From contig JBLDXI010000024.1 in NCBI GenBank assembly GCA_047495785.1, positions 1,674,001-1,738,000 on the forward strand: a stretch of DNA of 64,000 nt, written 5' to 3'. Below are positions 45,684 through 58,500 of the stretch, one piece after another. Each line of letters begins with the position of its first letter. Position 1 is the first letter of the stretch. The translations under genes and the position numbers were made by a program. This DNA comes from Lepidodermella squamata. Its lineage: Eukaryota; Gastrotricha. The notes below the pieces were generated by a model. The model was not told where the DNA came from. It saw only the letters and a list, made by a program, of their open reading frames with translations, and did not search any database.

Positions 45684-48600
45684 TTAGATAAAGGCAAGAC
45701 GGGCTAGCAAAGCTGAGACCAAGACGACGGCCATCGAAGGCATCGAAGCAACACCGGCGCTCTTCGTCTTCGACTTGTCGTTGTTCATCGTGCTTGGGTC
45801 TTGCTTATCGGCCTCGGCGACTGGAGGCTCGAGCTTGCGAGTAGTAGTCGTCGTAACGGCCACTTTTTTAGGCGTCACGGTGGTAGTAGCCTGGGCCGTT
45901 GTTGTTTCAGGCTTGGTTGGCTATATTTATAAAATGATATTAAAATTAGTACCGAACTATTTTCAAATATTCCAATTTGATCGATTATAAAAGCTCGATA
46001 TTTATATTGATTTATCATAAATAAGCTAAAAAAAGTTTGCTGGGATAGAACTTTTTTGTAGGTTATGAGATGTGAGAACGCGTGTCATCATCATTCATGC
46101 AATGATGAATCACGCCGATCATCGGCTCAATCACGCAAATCACAACAGATAGTAAAACTTGGATTCGCCATTCACAAAACTTAAAGCCCAGAATTTGTTG
46201 GCAAAATCTTATATTTTCCTTTCCCTATTGACTCGCGATATTTCGATAGAGAAATAATTGGGATGCAAGAATTCGAAAACCCCATATTTTTATCCCTTCC
46301 CATGCGGAGCAAATCCAGTATCAAGTTGGTCACGTGACCTTACCTGATGTCACACCTGAGCGGTTATCTCGTGAACGTTGATAGCTAGGATGCCGCTCTC
46401 AAAGAAAAAAATCATCGGCGTGATGATATCTACCTTAAGACTCGACAGGCTGTATGAAAATCATCTGTGCTGAAGCCTCAAATTTAGGGTGCATACCTAG
46501 CCCTTCACTGCGATAAGAAATTTCGGGAAATAAAATAAATTTAGCCAAAAATGGTTTTGAACGATTTTTTGCTTGGGATATATTGAAAACTGAAATGATA
46601 AATATTTGTACCTTTTTCGTCGACGAGATAGTCGTGGTTCCAACTGTTGTCGAGGTCATAGTCGTGGCAGCTTGAGTAGTAGTAGTAGTAGTAGTCGAGG
46701 TTGTCGGTGAAACAGTCGAAGTGCTCGAGGTAGAATCGGTCGTCTTTTCAGAATCAGAGACAGGCGAACCCGAAATAGTCGTCGTGCTCACAGCAGTCGT
46801 AGGTGGCATTCCAGTCGTCGATTCGGACCTGGACAGCGGCGTGACCGTGGTTGAATCAGCGGTTGTTAGCGTCACCTTGGCCTCAGAAAGAGCTTTCGGG
46901 GCAACTGACCTCGCGATCGGCGAGACAGTCGTCGAGTCGTAGCCATTCAAAGCAAACAGACCCAGGGGAGCATCAGTGCCATCGACAGATCGCAGGTAGG
47001 TCAACACGCAGCGGGCGCCATTTTCAGCAATCAGCGAGTCGCTCAGGCGAAGATTCAGCAGGGTCGGAATGTTCTTCGAAGCCAAATAACCGTGAGTCTT
47101 GAACTTATTATCCTTGCCATCATCCAGCGACGGCGAATCAATGCCAATAGCAGCTACTTGGTACTCTTCAACCAAGTATTTAGCGGCGTCTTCTTCCAAA
47201 ACCGGAAAATTGGTGCTGTAGGTTTCAGTCTCGTTAATCCAATGATCTTCGCCGAATTCGGTGTGAATCACAAAGATGGCATCTTTGGGAATGCTGCTGG
47301 TCTTAACGGCATCCTTGATCAAAGACTTGGTGATTTTATTCTCACCAAGCGATGAGTAAGGAATATTGACGCGGATGCAGGGTGCGAAGAAAGTTTTCTT
47401 CGGCAAATCAGCGGTTTTCGACATTTTCTCGTCGAAGTGATAAGGTGCGGTCAGGTGCGTGCCAGTCTGGCCGGCGAACTTCAGCCAGGTGCCCTTGGTT
47501 GGAGTTTCAATTCTCATCGACGGCCGGCTAAGTCCAGGAGCCATCGGGTAGTTGTCAGTATTAAGGCGGTGGCTCAGAACGGAGACGTCCTTTTTGGCCT
47601 TGCTGCAGTAGCTGCTCAACTTATCGTCAGCTTCGTACAACACAACATCGGCGAGGTTGACGACAGTGAGCAGAAAGCCACCCTCCTCTTTCGGTTCGGT
47701 TTCGGTTTTGAAGACCGAAGTGTTATTCTTGAAGAAGCTGAAAACGTGAGAGAAAGCGTAGATAGGCAGCTTGGTGTTTTCAAGATCTTCCTGCTGCTTC
47801 AGGTCGAGATTTTCGAAGAACGGAATCTTGGCGTGGGTGATGGAATCCCGGTCTAACTGTGACAGTCTGCCGATGTTGCGGACGAAACCGAGCGTCAACC
47901 TGACGAAATTCTTATCTTTGACTTCCCCAAGCACTTTGCCGGTGAACTTTGCCGAGTCAAACTTCTCTGTGATAATGAACAGGACGTAACGCACTGGAGT
48001 AGACTCGGTTATTACAACTGGCAGCTGCAATACAGATCGCGTTATTTTAAAGAGAATAAACAAAAAAATTAGTTAAAGCTTAATTAAGGAATATTGAGAC
48101 AACAGGAGACAACTGAGAACAAAAAATTGACAAATTAAATTATTTGTATTATTTTTGAATTTTCTACCAAGAGCTGGGAAATCGATAACCGAAACCAAAA
48201 ATAAATGGAAAATTCTAAATACAAATTGTTAAATAGTTAATAATCGTTAAATAGTCTAAATCCGACTTGATCGGCCCGCTACCAATATGTGTTTTACCTT
48301 TTCATAAAAAGAAATAAGGTCGTCGAAGGTTCCGATCTTGGTCTCGAGACAGTAATGGCTCTCAACAAGGCCGCTGAAATCTTCATCAGGCTTCGGCGGC
48401 TCGCTCAGGTGCACTGAAGCTGTATAGGTTGTAACGCCGTAGTTGTTGCCGGTGCTGACCGAGTTAACATCCACCGTGGCAGTCATGCTTCGCATCGTGC
48501 TTTTCTCGCCATCACCTCGGAAATATTCAAGGGTCGAGAAATCGACATTGCTGCCCTGAATTGACTTCTTATTCAGAATAAAACCAAGCTGGTACCGGTT

Positions 48601-48690
48601 CAGAGCTTGTTTCGACGAAGGGACAATATTGCTGGCTGCCAGCTGAAACCCAGCCAACAAAACAGCGCAGGTAAAAAAGTTCGATAACAT
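45684..48690 (-). CDS. Cyclase-family protein with Thr-rich stalk and GPI-type tail
   Basis: Three exons, 48690-48298, 48024-46612 and 45920-45684, 680 residues. Signal peptide, N-terminal module (ESHYCLETKIGTF), hydrolase domain with partly decayed motif GQTGTHLTAPYH, then a mucin-like stretch of about 130 Thr/Ser-rich residues, probably O-glycosylated, and a hydrophobic tail (SMAVVLVSALLARLAFI). The stalk would lift the domain above the cell surface. It has a near-identical inverted partner at 18.9-21.3 kb that lost the stalk and tail. Confidence 0.87.
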
Positions 48691-49662
48691 TACAATTGCT
48701 TATCTGTGTCTCAGATTTTTACAGTAAGGAAATAGGATATAGGAAGACTCGAAATAATATTTGGCGAACAAAGTCGAGAAATATGGCGCTGCGGCCTCAA
48801 GTCGGCGAGTTCGCACGCGACCAATCATTCTAGGCGCGCGACTAGTCGATTACGTAACACGTTTAACGCGCACTTTTACACATGGAATGAATCACCGGGG
48901 CGCCATAATATCAACATTTTTTTACTAGGAAAATTATCGCCAAAAAACGTAGATGAAATTGACTGTTCATGTATGAATCACACTTTTAATGGTTTAATGG
49001 TTTAAAATTATTTTACATAATTTATATGGTTCATTTTCTTAAATAATTCACACAATCACACCAGATGATTTCTTAAGGTGGAACTTTTGAAAAGCTTATT
49101 TTTGCAGTACTACCAAAGAACGCCTATATTTTCCATAAAAACCATTTTTACCTACACAAAATAAATCCAAGCCGCAGGCAAGGCCGTTTAGGTGGAATTT
49201 ATTCACATAATTCCTCCACTTGGTAGAATATATGTATACATAATTTTTTGCAGTAGCTACGCATCAGGATAATTTTAATATAGCCCAAGCATTTCCTGCC
49301 TTGTAATGAATTCTATTGTCATTTTATTCTGGAATTTAAAATGTGGGACATGAGGATATGTCCGCCAAACTTTTCATGTCTAAACTGTTTGAATCTGGCA
49401 TAGTTGGTTCTTCTATAAAAAATCCGGGTCGGCACTTCAGGTCTTCATTATTTCTTCTCTCGCAGCTCACTTTCCATCGGGTGACTTTATCAAAATAAAA
49501 ATAAATAAAAGAGTTAATCATTCAATCAGCTTTATTCCTTTCTTTTATCCGAGTTTGTATGAAATTATAGAAAATTTTTATAGAGAGTTTTGATTATTTT
49601 TTCGCGACGAATAATTCAAATATTTTTTTACAATTATTTTACAATAAATATAGGTAAAGCAC
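48691..49662. other. Gap between cyclase genes
   Basis: About 970 bp, AT-rich, with no supported gene. The upstream end carries a CG-rich patch (CTAGGCGCGCGACTAG near 48832) that may belong to the promoter of the stalked cyclase. Confidence 0.4.
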
Positions 49663-52146
49663 TTAATTTGATGCTGTAATAAAATCGATGCATAAATGGC
49701 AGGGCAGTAGAAATAATAAGGTAGAAATAATAAATTGGTACACGATAATAAGGCTGTGTTGTTGTTCGAGGCGGAATAGTTTGTGAGAGGAGAAACCGGA
49801 GGAAGAAGCTAGGTCGGCATCGGTGTGGCCGAATACGGCCGCCGGCGACCCGGTGCCCTTTTCAGCGCGAAAAAACACCACAAGACACACACCGCCCTGT
49901 TCAGGGAAGCGTGACAGCGACGCCGTGGCCAAATTAACAACGGCTATTGCGTCATTTTGCGCCAACAGCAAATGCGACGGAAATGAATTACTCGATACCA
50001 GCCGGGTGTTGTCCAACCACGGGCTATCAATACCGACCCCGATGACCTTGCGCTCTCGTAGTAGCCAATCGATATCGCGCGAATCTACACCAGGGTGATC
50101 TATTACGTAATCGGCTGGTTTGTCCCACTTAGCGCCATGACCTGTTTCAATCAGGACAATCGACTCATCCGGGATAGTCCGATTAAGCCGCTTCTCCCAA
50201 CGATTGAACAGCCCGAGAGATACCGAACCGTTTAAAATCGGCTGATTATCTGCGATTTTAACGCATGGCGCTAAAGAATACCGAGGCGGTAATGAGTCGG
50301 TAGAATACCCGGTATAAATGAAGTGGTAGGGTGTATCGATATGCGTCCCGTAATGATCGGAAAAATTCAACCAGTCATAAGATTTCCCTTTCGACGAAGC
50401 TTTGTGCCGTAGAAAAGGCCTCGTGACGCCCTGATGTGATATCGGTATTGTTTCCGGGTAAAAATCGTGGTTTAGGATGAACGGATTGCCTTCAGCGCGT
50501 TTCGAGCACATTTTTTTAAGGTCGCCAGTCGCTGTAAGCAGACTGACCTCAGCTAGATTAACGAACTCCATGTAAGCTCCAGGTTGCGTCCGGGATGTCC
50601 GATTGTCGAATGGCGCAAATACCATGATGTAGCCGTAGTAAGTGACGCCGCCTTGCGTGACGTCGAGGTTGTCGGGTATTGCTAGGTTGTCGAGGATCGA
50701 AATGCCGCGTGAGTATAGGTCGCTTCTCAGGCCCTCGGCTATGGGGCGGTTTTTTCGCAGGAAACCGGTTATCACACGCCGTTGAGCTAAGAAGTCGATG
50801 AAGTCAGCTGACATTGTTTCGACCGCGAACCCAAATATCACCATTAGGTCACCCGGCGTCTAATAAAATAGAAGAAAAAAAATAGTTTTCGATATAATAT
50901 TATGCATTTTTCATTCAAGTTTTCCTACAAACCCAACTTTCTGATGTTAGGAAACGAAATTGTTTTAGATAATTTACGTTCAGCGTACATAAAAATAAAA
51001 AATAAATAAAAAAATAAAAATAAAAAAGATGGGCCTGTCCGGGATTTGAACCCGAGACCTCTCGCACCCAAAGCGAGAATCATACCCCTAGACCAACAGG
51101 CCGCGTGATAATTGAAAGGCCATAACTCCTTTATGACGCGAGTGCAATGCGTACGTCACTCTTGCAGAGAAAGCAAACAATGGGCACGCAGGTATAAAGT
51201 CATAATGAACATGAGCACAGACTCTCATCTTCTAGCTACAATCATAGAGCACAGCGAATTGCAAATTTCAAGAACAAGATGTGCACCCGAAATTAAAATG
51301 AAAATTTGAGCAAAAATTTTAAGAAGGATTTTTTACTATTTTACGAATCAATCAAAGCAGAAAAATGTTATTTGCTTCTAGACAATTTCCCAATGAAGAA
51401 ATATGATCGCCTAATTCGATCAAAATTAAATTTAAAAAATTATCCCGAAGCAATTCAAACAGGCCTTGAAAACTAGCCTCAAGTTGACAATAGCGTTAAA
51501 TCAAGAGCAAAAAATTTGTTATTTTATAGCGCAGAAAGTAGACTGCTCACCGTATTTCTTTCCTTTAACATGATTTAATAATAATTTTCATTCAATTTTC
51601 CGGAAAATTGCTATTACTTACGCTTAAAAACTGATTAGTTATCCGATCAGCAGTGACCATCGGCTCGTTGTCGAGAACGTACGTCGTGACGCAGCCTTTC
51701 GCCGAAAACGACGGCGGCTCACGGCCGGAAAACGTCGTATGCCTCTCGTCCGAGTCTGAATCGCTCGACCCGGTATTTATCACCAGGTTATTCACAATCA
51801 ACCGCGCCATGCCGTCATCGCCAACACGCGGCTCTACAACATGTTCGAAAACCGCGCAGACATCACTTTCGCTGTAATTGTAAATCATGAGACCCATGTC
51901 GAATCTCTGCAACTGCTGCTGTTGTTCCTCGAGGGCGTTAGCAGGCGGTAACACGACGCGAGACACGAAATAGTCGTCATCTTCGTCGCCGAACGTGGCG
52001 TCGTAGAATAGGCGCGTTTCGTCGACCTGCGCGTTTTTCGGCGGCGCCGACAGAGGTTGCGAATTGGCGATAAATTGCGACTGGTAAACTATTAAATCGA
52101 TTAAAATTAGCGGGAAAATCGAAATCACGCATTTGCTGCCTCTCAT
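49663..52146 (-). CDS. Cyclase-family hydrolase, intact metal motif
   Basis: Two exons, 52146-51622 and 50859-49663, phase 0, 573 residues. Signal peptide, an N-terminal module that is longer and more acidic than in its relatives (Gln run at QQQQQ, SDSDSDE) but keeps the Cys motif (AKGCVTTYVL), then the hydrolase domain with intact HYGTHIDTPYH and HPGVDSRDIDWLLRERK. The C-terminal end is hydrophobic (IIVYQFIISTLLFLLP) and may anchor it. It is the most diverged member of the tandem array and has no intron after GIDS. A tRNA gene lies in its intron. Confidence 0.86.
51031..51102 (-). tRNA. tRNA-Pro (anticodon UGG)
   Basis: 72 nt. The acceptor stem is GGCCTGT with ACAGGCC and a C discriminator. 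The anticodon loop is TTTGGGT (anticodon TGG) and the T arm contains GGGTTCAAATCCC. Intron-less; sits in the intron of the cyclase-family gene on the same strand. Confidence 0.95.
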
Positions 52147-55100
52147 CGCCAGCTGATCAATGTTTCACATGAAAAAATTAGCCTTTCATTGCCTAGAAAA
52201 ATGGTAATAAAATGGAATTAAATCACTTTCATTCCGCTGAATCATCAGGGAATAGTACTTTTTAAGCAAAGACTGAATGCTTGCGAGTATCATCTATTGT
52301 TCTTGGTCCTATATGTATGCAGTTTTTCGGATTTCGCAGAGTAAACTCAGCCACCTTAATGTTGACCCTGAGCATATACTTTCGAAACTAACACCTTAGC
52401 ACTTGCAATGTTTTTCAGCAAATACCTAGTGAAGATTACAATGTTTCCATGAGCCCCATTATATCCTATGCGTATAGCTTCAAAATTTATAAAATATTCC
52501 AGAAGCTCCGATTCCTGAATTGCACCAAAATGAGGGACAATAACATCGCGATCTCATCACTCGAAATTCAGGTGAGAGCTTTTAAAACTATTTACAAAAA
52601 TGACCATTAGTACAATAAAGTAATCAATAAAAAGCATTAAAAAACGATAGATGCGGTGCCGCGCTTGGCACTTGTCAGCTATAAATTTCGCAAAAAAATT
52701 TCTGATCGAACCTATCAATGAGAGAAATCTGTGTAATTTATGCTAATGATAGGCACGTTTTTATAGGTATCGAAATTTTTTTACATTATCGAATTACCCA
52801 TCGGTGGGCGATTTTATAATAAGCGCAGATTTTTCTAATGTTGATGGGCAATAAATGATAACACTATTAGCCAAGTAGCATTCTTACAGCCGCGTGATAA
52901 TATGATAATAGATGATAAAGATGCGCTCATCTCGTCTTTCTAATAACAAAACAAAAGACGAGAGAGAGCGCGCGCATTAAGGCGGGTGTCTGCTGCGCTT
53001 GCGGGGCTTTCTTAACCGCGCGCGAATTTTCGGCCATGGATCCCCCTCTCAACGCGGCACATACATATAATACAGAATGATACAACGCGCCAAGTAGCAA
53101 AGGCGGCGGCTATTAGCAGCTCGCAAACAACAAACATTTGAAAAACATTTGCCTCTACTATTAAAAACGCGTTTTCGCCGCAAAAGTCAGTAGTCACACG
53201 CCGCCACTTTAAATACTGCAATAGAATACCGATGATGATAATGTTTCAACGCAGATTAATAATAACAACAATAATACCTTTTTATCTATAATTTTCTGCA
53301 AAACATTGAAAACGCTTATAGGTATTTCGGTAGGGTAGGTATGGATTTTAGAGAACGCACTACTATCTATTATTTTACCCCGAAAATAGCCCGCGGCTGG
53401 GCGATGATATTATTATTACCTCCCATTCGCGCAAGTATCGATGAGCTCTTCAGAAGAAGTAGAACCAAGGCGCCGATATGTTGATATTGGTCGACATCGC
53501 AAAATAAAGCGCGTGCGCGCGCGCAAACAATTAACGCTCACCGCCTTAAAAACTTCCCGCACGCTCTCATGCGCAAATTATTCGCACAGCTGTATATTAG
53601 GAACAAAAGCCGAAAATTACTAATAAATAATGCCAACCAATACTCTGAATTTCAGGTGTCTGCTTGGCAGATCGGTGGCTCTACTACTAATGAATCGATA
53701 ATAGTATACCTATAGAGCTGAAAGGATTAGTCCGCGGCAGAAGCGAAAAGTAAATTTCAGCATTAAATCGCAAATATTTCGAAGTAAATACAACTAGTAA
53801 ATAAAGCGCATGTCCCGTGTATTGTTTAAACTGACGCAGCTAAAAAACCAGTTAGCCATGAAAAGAACGTGTAAACAATGCGCAAAATCGAAGCTAAATA
53901 GGAAAAAATCGGTTTCGCTCGCGCGATGTTATCTAGAACTCGACTATTTTTCGGTGCCCTGTCTAGTACTTCGGAATAAATAGAGGCCGACGACAAACTA
54001 TTTTTTACAGCGGCTATTCACGATCAATCATCACCTGCATTCATCAGCAGCGATTGCTATTATGATATTGATGACGGCCTGCTATTATTGCTATTTAATT
54101 TGCGCCCAGTTGTTATGATGCGCGTTTGCGGTGCCATTCGTGCGTAAAAATGAATTGCGCGTGCCTCTCGGATTTTGACTCCGGCTGACTGGGGAAAGGT
54201 CAATAGCCACCACGCTGTGAGTGACCGCAATTCGCGGCCACGGACCATTAGCCGATATAAGATGTACGTGTTGTTGATACCTCCCTAATGAAATAAGTAA
54301 TTAGCCGATCTATGACACTGCTGTAAAAATTATGGCACAATATTTAGTTTAAAAAGAACGAAATGATTACGCTTATATCATTCATACGATCTTACAAGCC
54401 AAATATAGCTAAGAAAAATTGCAGGCCCTCGAAAGCTTGAAAGAGCTATTAGGCTCGTTTTCTCGGGCGGCTGTGATAATTCAAAATCGATAAATTCGTC
54501 TGAAAAAATTCGCATATACCTCAAAATGAATTGATTATTTTTCAAAAAAAACCGGCACGCTCTCATGAAATAATAACAACTGTGATACGGTAATTTGATA
54601 CAAAAGATCTTATTCTTTTGTTTACTATTTTTATGGCCGGAATATTCTGCAGTTTAACACACCATGGGTGCGTCTCGAAATCTCAAGAGTCCATATTCTT
54701 GTTACTTATCAGAAGTGCGCGCTGGTGGCGAAAATCTCACGCGCATCTCACGTTTCACAAATAAGAAAAATCTGCACCCGCGGCTATAAAGAAAATAAGA
54801 GACACGACCTTGAATCCTTATCAAAAATTTTATTCCATCTTCTCTCAACAAAATGCGTTATTATAACGAGCAAAAATTATGACTGAAATATTATGGCTAT
54901 ATCAATTGTTCACGGATTGTATATAAATATATATTACTAACAATGCGTAGTTGGTTACATTTGTTCGCTACAATTCGGGCATTTTCAATGCTGCATCAAC
55001 CCAACTCTAGAATAAAAAAGATATCATCATTATTTTTGAGACGAAAAATTCGTCTTTTCACTAGGATAAAAAATCTCCACACGAAAAAAACCAAAACAAC

Positions 55101-55550
55101 AACTCGACTTGGATAACAAGAGATGGAGATACAAATAGTGTCAGACTGAAAAAAAATTATAACTAGACGAGATTCACAAAAATTACGTCAGATTCATTTT
55201 CCACTCAAATTTACAAAATTAACAGCAGTTTTTTTTAGGTATAATTATGCGAAGATATATAGAAAAAAGTGATAGTCAGATTCAATATTAATTTCTCTAT
55301 AGACCAGAAAAATACGAGGAATCATATAGGTATGATAAAATACATCGGGATATAATTTGACTATTTACTGTAGAAAAACACAAAATTCGTCGTTAAAATT
55401 GGCATGTTTCGTGTAACGTTTTTTCTCACTCAGGTATGATATATTGGATGACGCAGTGATGTGTGTGTTTGGCGCTAAATATTTGAAAATATTATCGAAG
55501 AAATTAAATCACAAAACTGCAAGAGAGCTGAAACGACAAACGAAAATTAT
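52147..55550. other. Large gap between the cyclase array and the receptor gene
   Basis: 3.4 kb with no supported gene on either strand. A GCGCGC-rich patch lies at 52970-53030 and 53510-53530. The last 300-500 bp are probably the 3' untranslated part of the receptor. Confidence 0.45.
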
Positions 55551-58500
55551 TCAAAAATTCAGCAATTTTTTCACTTGAAATTGAAACAGCGATTTTTTAA
55601 CTTGAAGCGCACTAGGCCGCGCATCCGGAGATTCTTGCCACAGCTCCTCGACTATCCGACTCAGCGTCGTGATGACGTGGTGATGATTCGAGTCGATACT
55701 GTTCGGAGGTTCGCGGAACCGGCTGGGTATAGTCGGGCGGCGTTTTTCGACGCAAACCACGCGATGCATGTCCCTCGGGTTCGGGTCCGGCCCGATGCCG
55801 AACTCCATGAAAGGCAGGTCGATAGGATCAGCCGGGGCTGTCACCGGGTCGATTTCGGTGCGCCGTAGAATCTCCCAGAAAACGAGACCACAGGCGTACA
55901 GGTCAGCAGCCGTAAACGAGGTAAACCGGTCACTATTGAAAGAATTCTCCAGCAATTCGTTAGCCATATACCTAAAAATAGGAAAAACATTTAAGGAGGA
56001 TCGAAAAGTATTTTCGATTTATGTATTTTCGTGGATCGCATTTTTTTCGTTTTCTCGATTTCTTTGAGTGTATAAGTAAGAAACGTGAGCTGGGCAATTT
56101 TTTTCCAATTCTTTTCCATATTTTTGTCAACAACGTTCTGGGCTTTCTGCTATTAAGCTTATCAGCGAAATCTTCCCCGGAACGCAACTTTTAAGGTTGC
56201 GAGTGGCGCATTTAAGACTACGGTGGGTATTTATCGCCAGTTAAATTGCTAAAATTCTCCCCTCAAGATCGCCGACCGCCCCAACATCGCACTGTTCTAC
56301 GACTACTTCAGACGAAACTTCATTGGGTATCATGATCATGGATATCAAGTTATGAAATTGAAACTAGAAAATAGGCTTGATCAGTTTCCAGGCAACGACT
56401 GCCTCGATCGGACGTGTCATTCGAAGGTTGGCATTTCGCAATCCTCGCGCTGTTTCGGCGTCAAACCTGAATTTTTCTTGTTTCTAGAAAAACTGCGTAA
56501 CGAAGCCAACTGACCTGGGCAAACGGTCGCACTGCATCGCAATAGAGCCCAGGTGCAACGATACAGACGCGCAGATTACGCCGCCTTGGATGCTGCGCTT
56601 CTGAATTTTTTCAAGGCACAAGTTCGCGAGAACATATCGGCTCACATTCAATATCGTCGACGTCAAATGAAAGCGGGTAAATGCCCCTTGGAACCACCTA
56701 CACAAGCTACACCAGAGTCGACCCTAGACTCCAGTAAATGTAAGCCGATCGCCCTGCTAGGGACGATAACCGAGCTGAGAGGATTTATTTCGACATTCAA
56801 GGTGCCTATGATTTGGAGGCCATAACGCGATAAAAAGTATTCCTTGAAATTCGACCAAAAAAACTGGAAATGACAAATGTCCAATAACAGTTTCATCGCT
56901 GGAGGCCTACAACGTCCACTTGTTCGCCCTGCACTCACGTTGTGCCAATGTTTTCGAATAAAAATTGACAAAATCGATGGCGTATCTGTTGAAATAGGAC
57001 GCTAACATAGCGCAGCCACTTTTGACCGAGGCGGGGAAAGTCTCAATAAAGAGGCCGTGAAGGGAACAATTGAACGCGACCGGTTTTTTTGGTTTCGAAA
57101 CTCAGCCTCGGGAAGGTTAAGGTTAGCCTCAGCTTAATACAACAGGTACAGCAATAAGTAAATTGGCTCGGTTATCTGGAATAATAAGCTCCACCTCAAA
57201 GTCATAAATCAAAGCTCATTTCTCGCACCAACACCATCACAAGAAGTCTGAATATTCCAAGTTGAATTTTTTCAAATTAAATTAAATTTTTTTAATTTAA
57301 AATTTAAATTCAATTTAAATTTAATTTCAAATTTGATTAAAATGGTTATTATTTCCGAAATTTAAATTTTTCTTGGAATAGCCAATTTGTGGCTAATTTT
57401 CCCAGCTTGATTTTTACATGATCCCATATTTTTTATTGTCTCCAAGTAAAATGAATAAATTGCGACTTACCGACGAGTTCCAACGCAATACTGAGAAGAG
57501 GCAGGTGATTGTTCCATTTTATTTGAGACAGACGAATACGTGACGGCGAAGCCAAAGTCGGCGAGGCAACACGTGAGATTGTCCTTGACGAGAACGTTGC
57601 GCGACTTCAGATCGCGGTGCGCAATCGCCGGCTTGCCCGGCGTGCCGCTCATTTCCAGGTGCAGGTGCGACAGGCCGGCCACCATTGAGTACATGAGCTT
57701 GACGGCGGCCTGGAGGTTCACGCTGTGCTGCGACAGGAAATCGAACAGTGAGCCGTTCGCGTGGTATTCAGTGACCAGCCACAGCTCCGTGGCGAGGCCG
57801 TTGTCCTTCGAATCCGCGCCTCGGAATGCTAGAATGTTCTCGTGCTGCATGCCGTGCGTCGTGTAGATTTGCCGCTCGCGGATCCACGCGCCTTCGTCAC
57901 GTGACGAGAAAATTTTCACCGCAACTTGATCGCAAAACTAAGAAAAAGATGGAAAAAACATTATTTCACCGATTTTTTTTTCAATTTTTTCAATTGTAAA
58001 AATCAGTTTAATTATAGAAAATTATCTAATCGAATTTGTCCATGGATTACCCTCATTACCGTTCATCATAATATTAAATTGCGCTCCTTCGATAGAGTTA
58101 GCGTAAATGGTCGAATTAAACCGACCGAGCCACAAAGGTCAGGGTCACCCTACACCTTACAAGCAAACCCCCTCGGTGGGCGGATCATCGGCTTTTCGAA
58201 AAGTGAAGTTTTACTTCCAGCAGGGGAATCAGGCGGTGGCGTCTAACCGGTACCAGTTGGATACCAGAGCGCCCAAATCGGCCGTTCTACAGTCGGCCTT
58301 GGCTCGTACCTCCACCTACCCCGGAAATTGTCGAAAGCAGACGAAGAACATCTCAGCTTCAGCTCCGCGATCTTGCACAAATTCCCGAAGTCTCAAATAA
58401 CGAAGTTGGCTCAGAAAACTTTCGCGGCGAAGTTTGATATTGGAGACCAGCAAGCTGTCCTCAAGTTCCGGGAAAAGTTCCGGGAATTCATGACGCGACC

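Noticed and set aside
53441-53623. Basic 60-codon frame (RRRYVDIGRHRKIKR...) as a small gene
   Set aside because: No start context, no splice partner, no similarity, and the surroundings are non-coding; chance frame in a GC patch.
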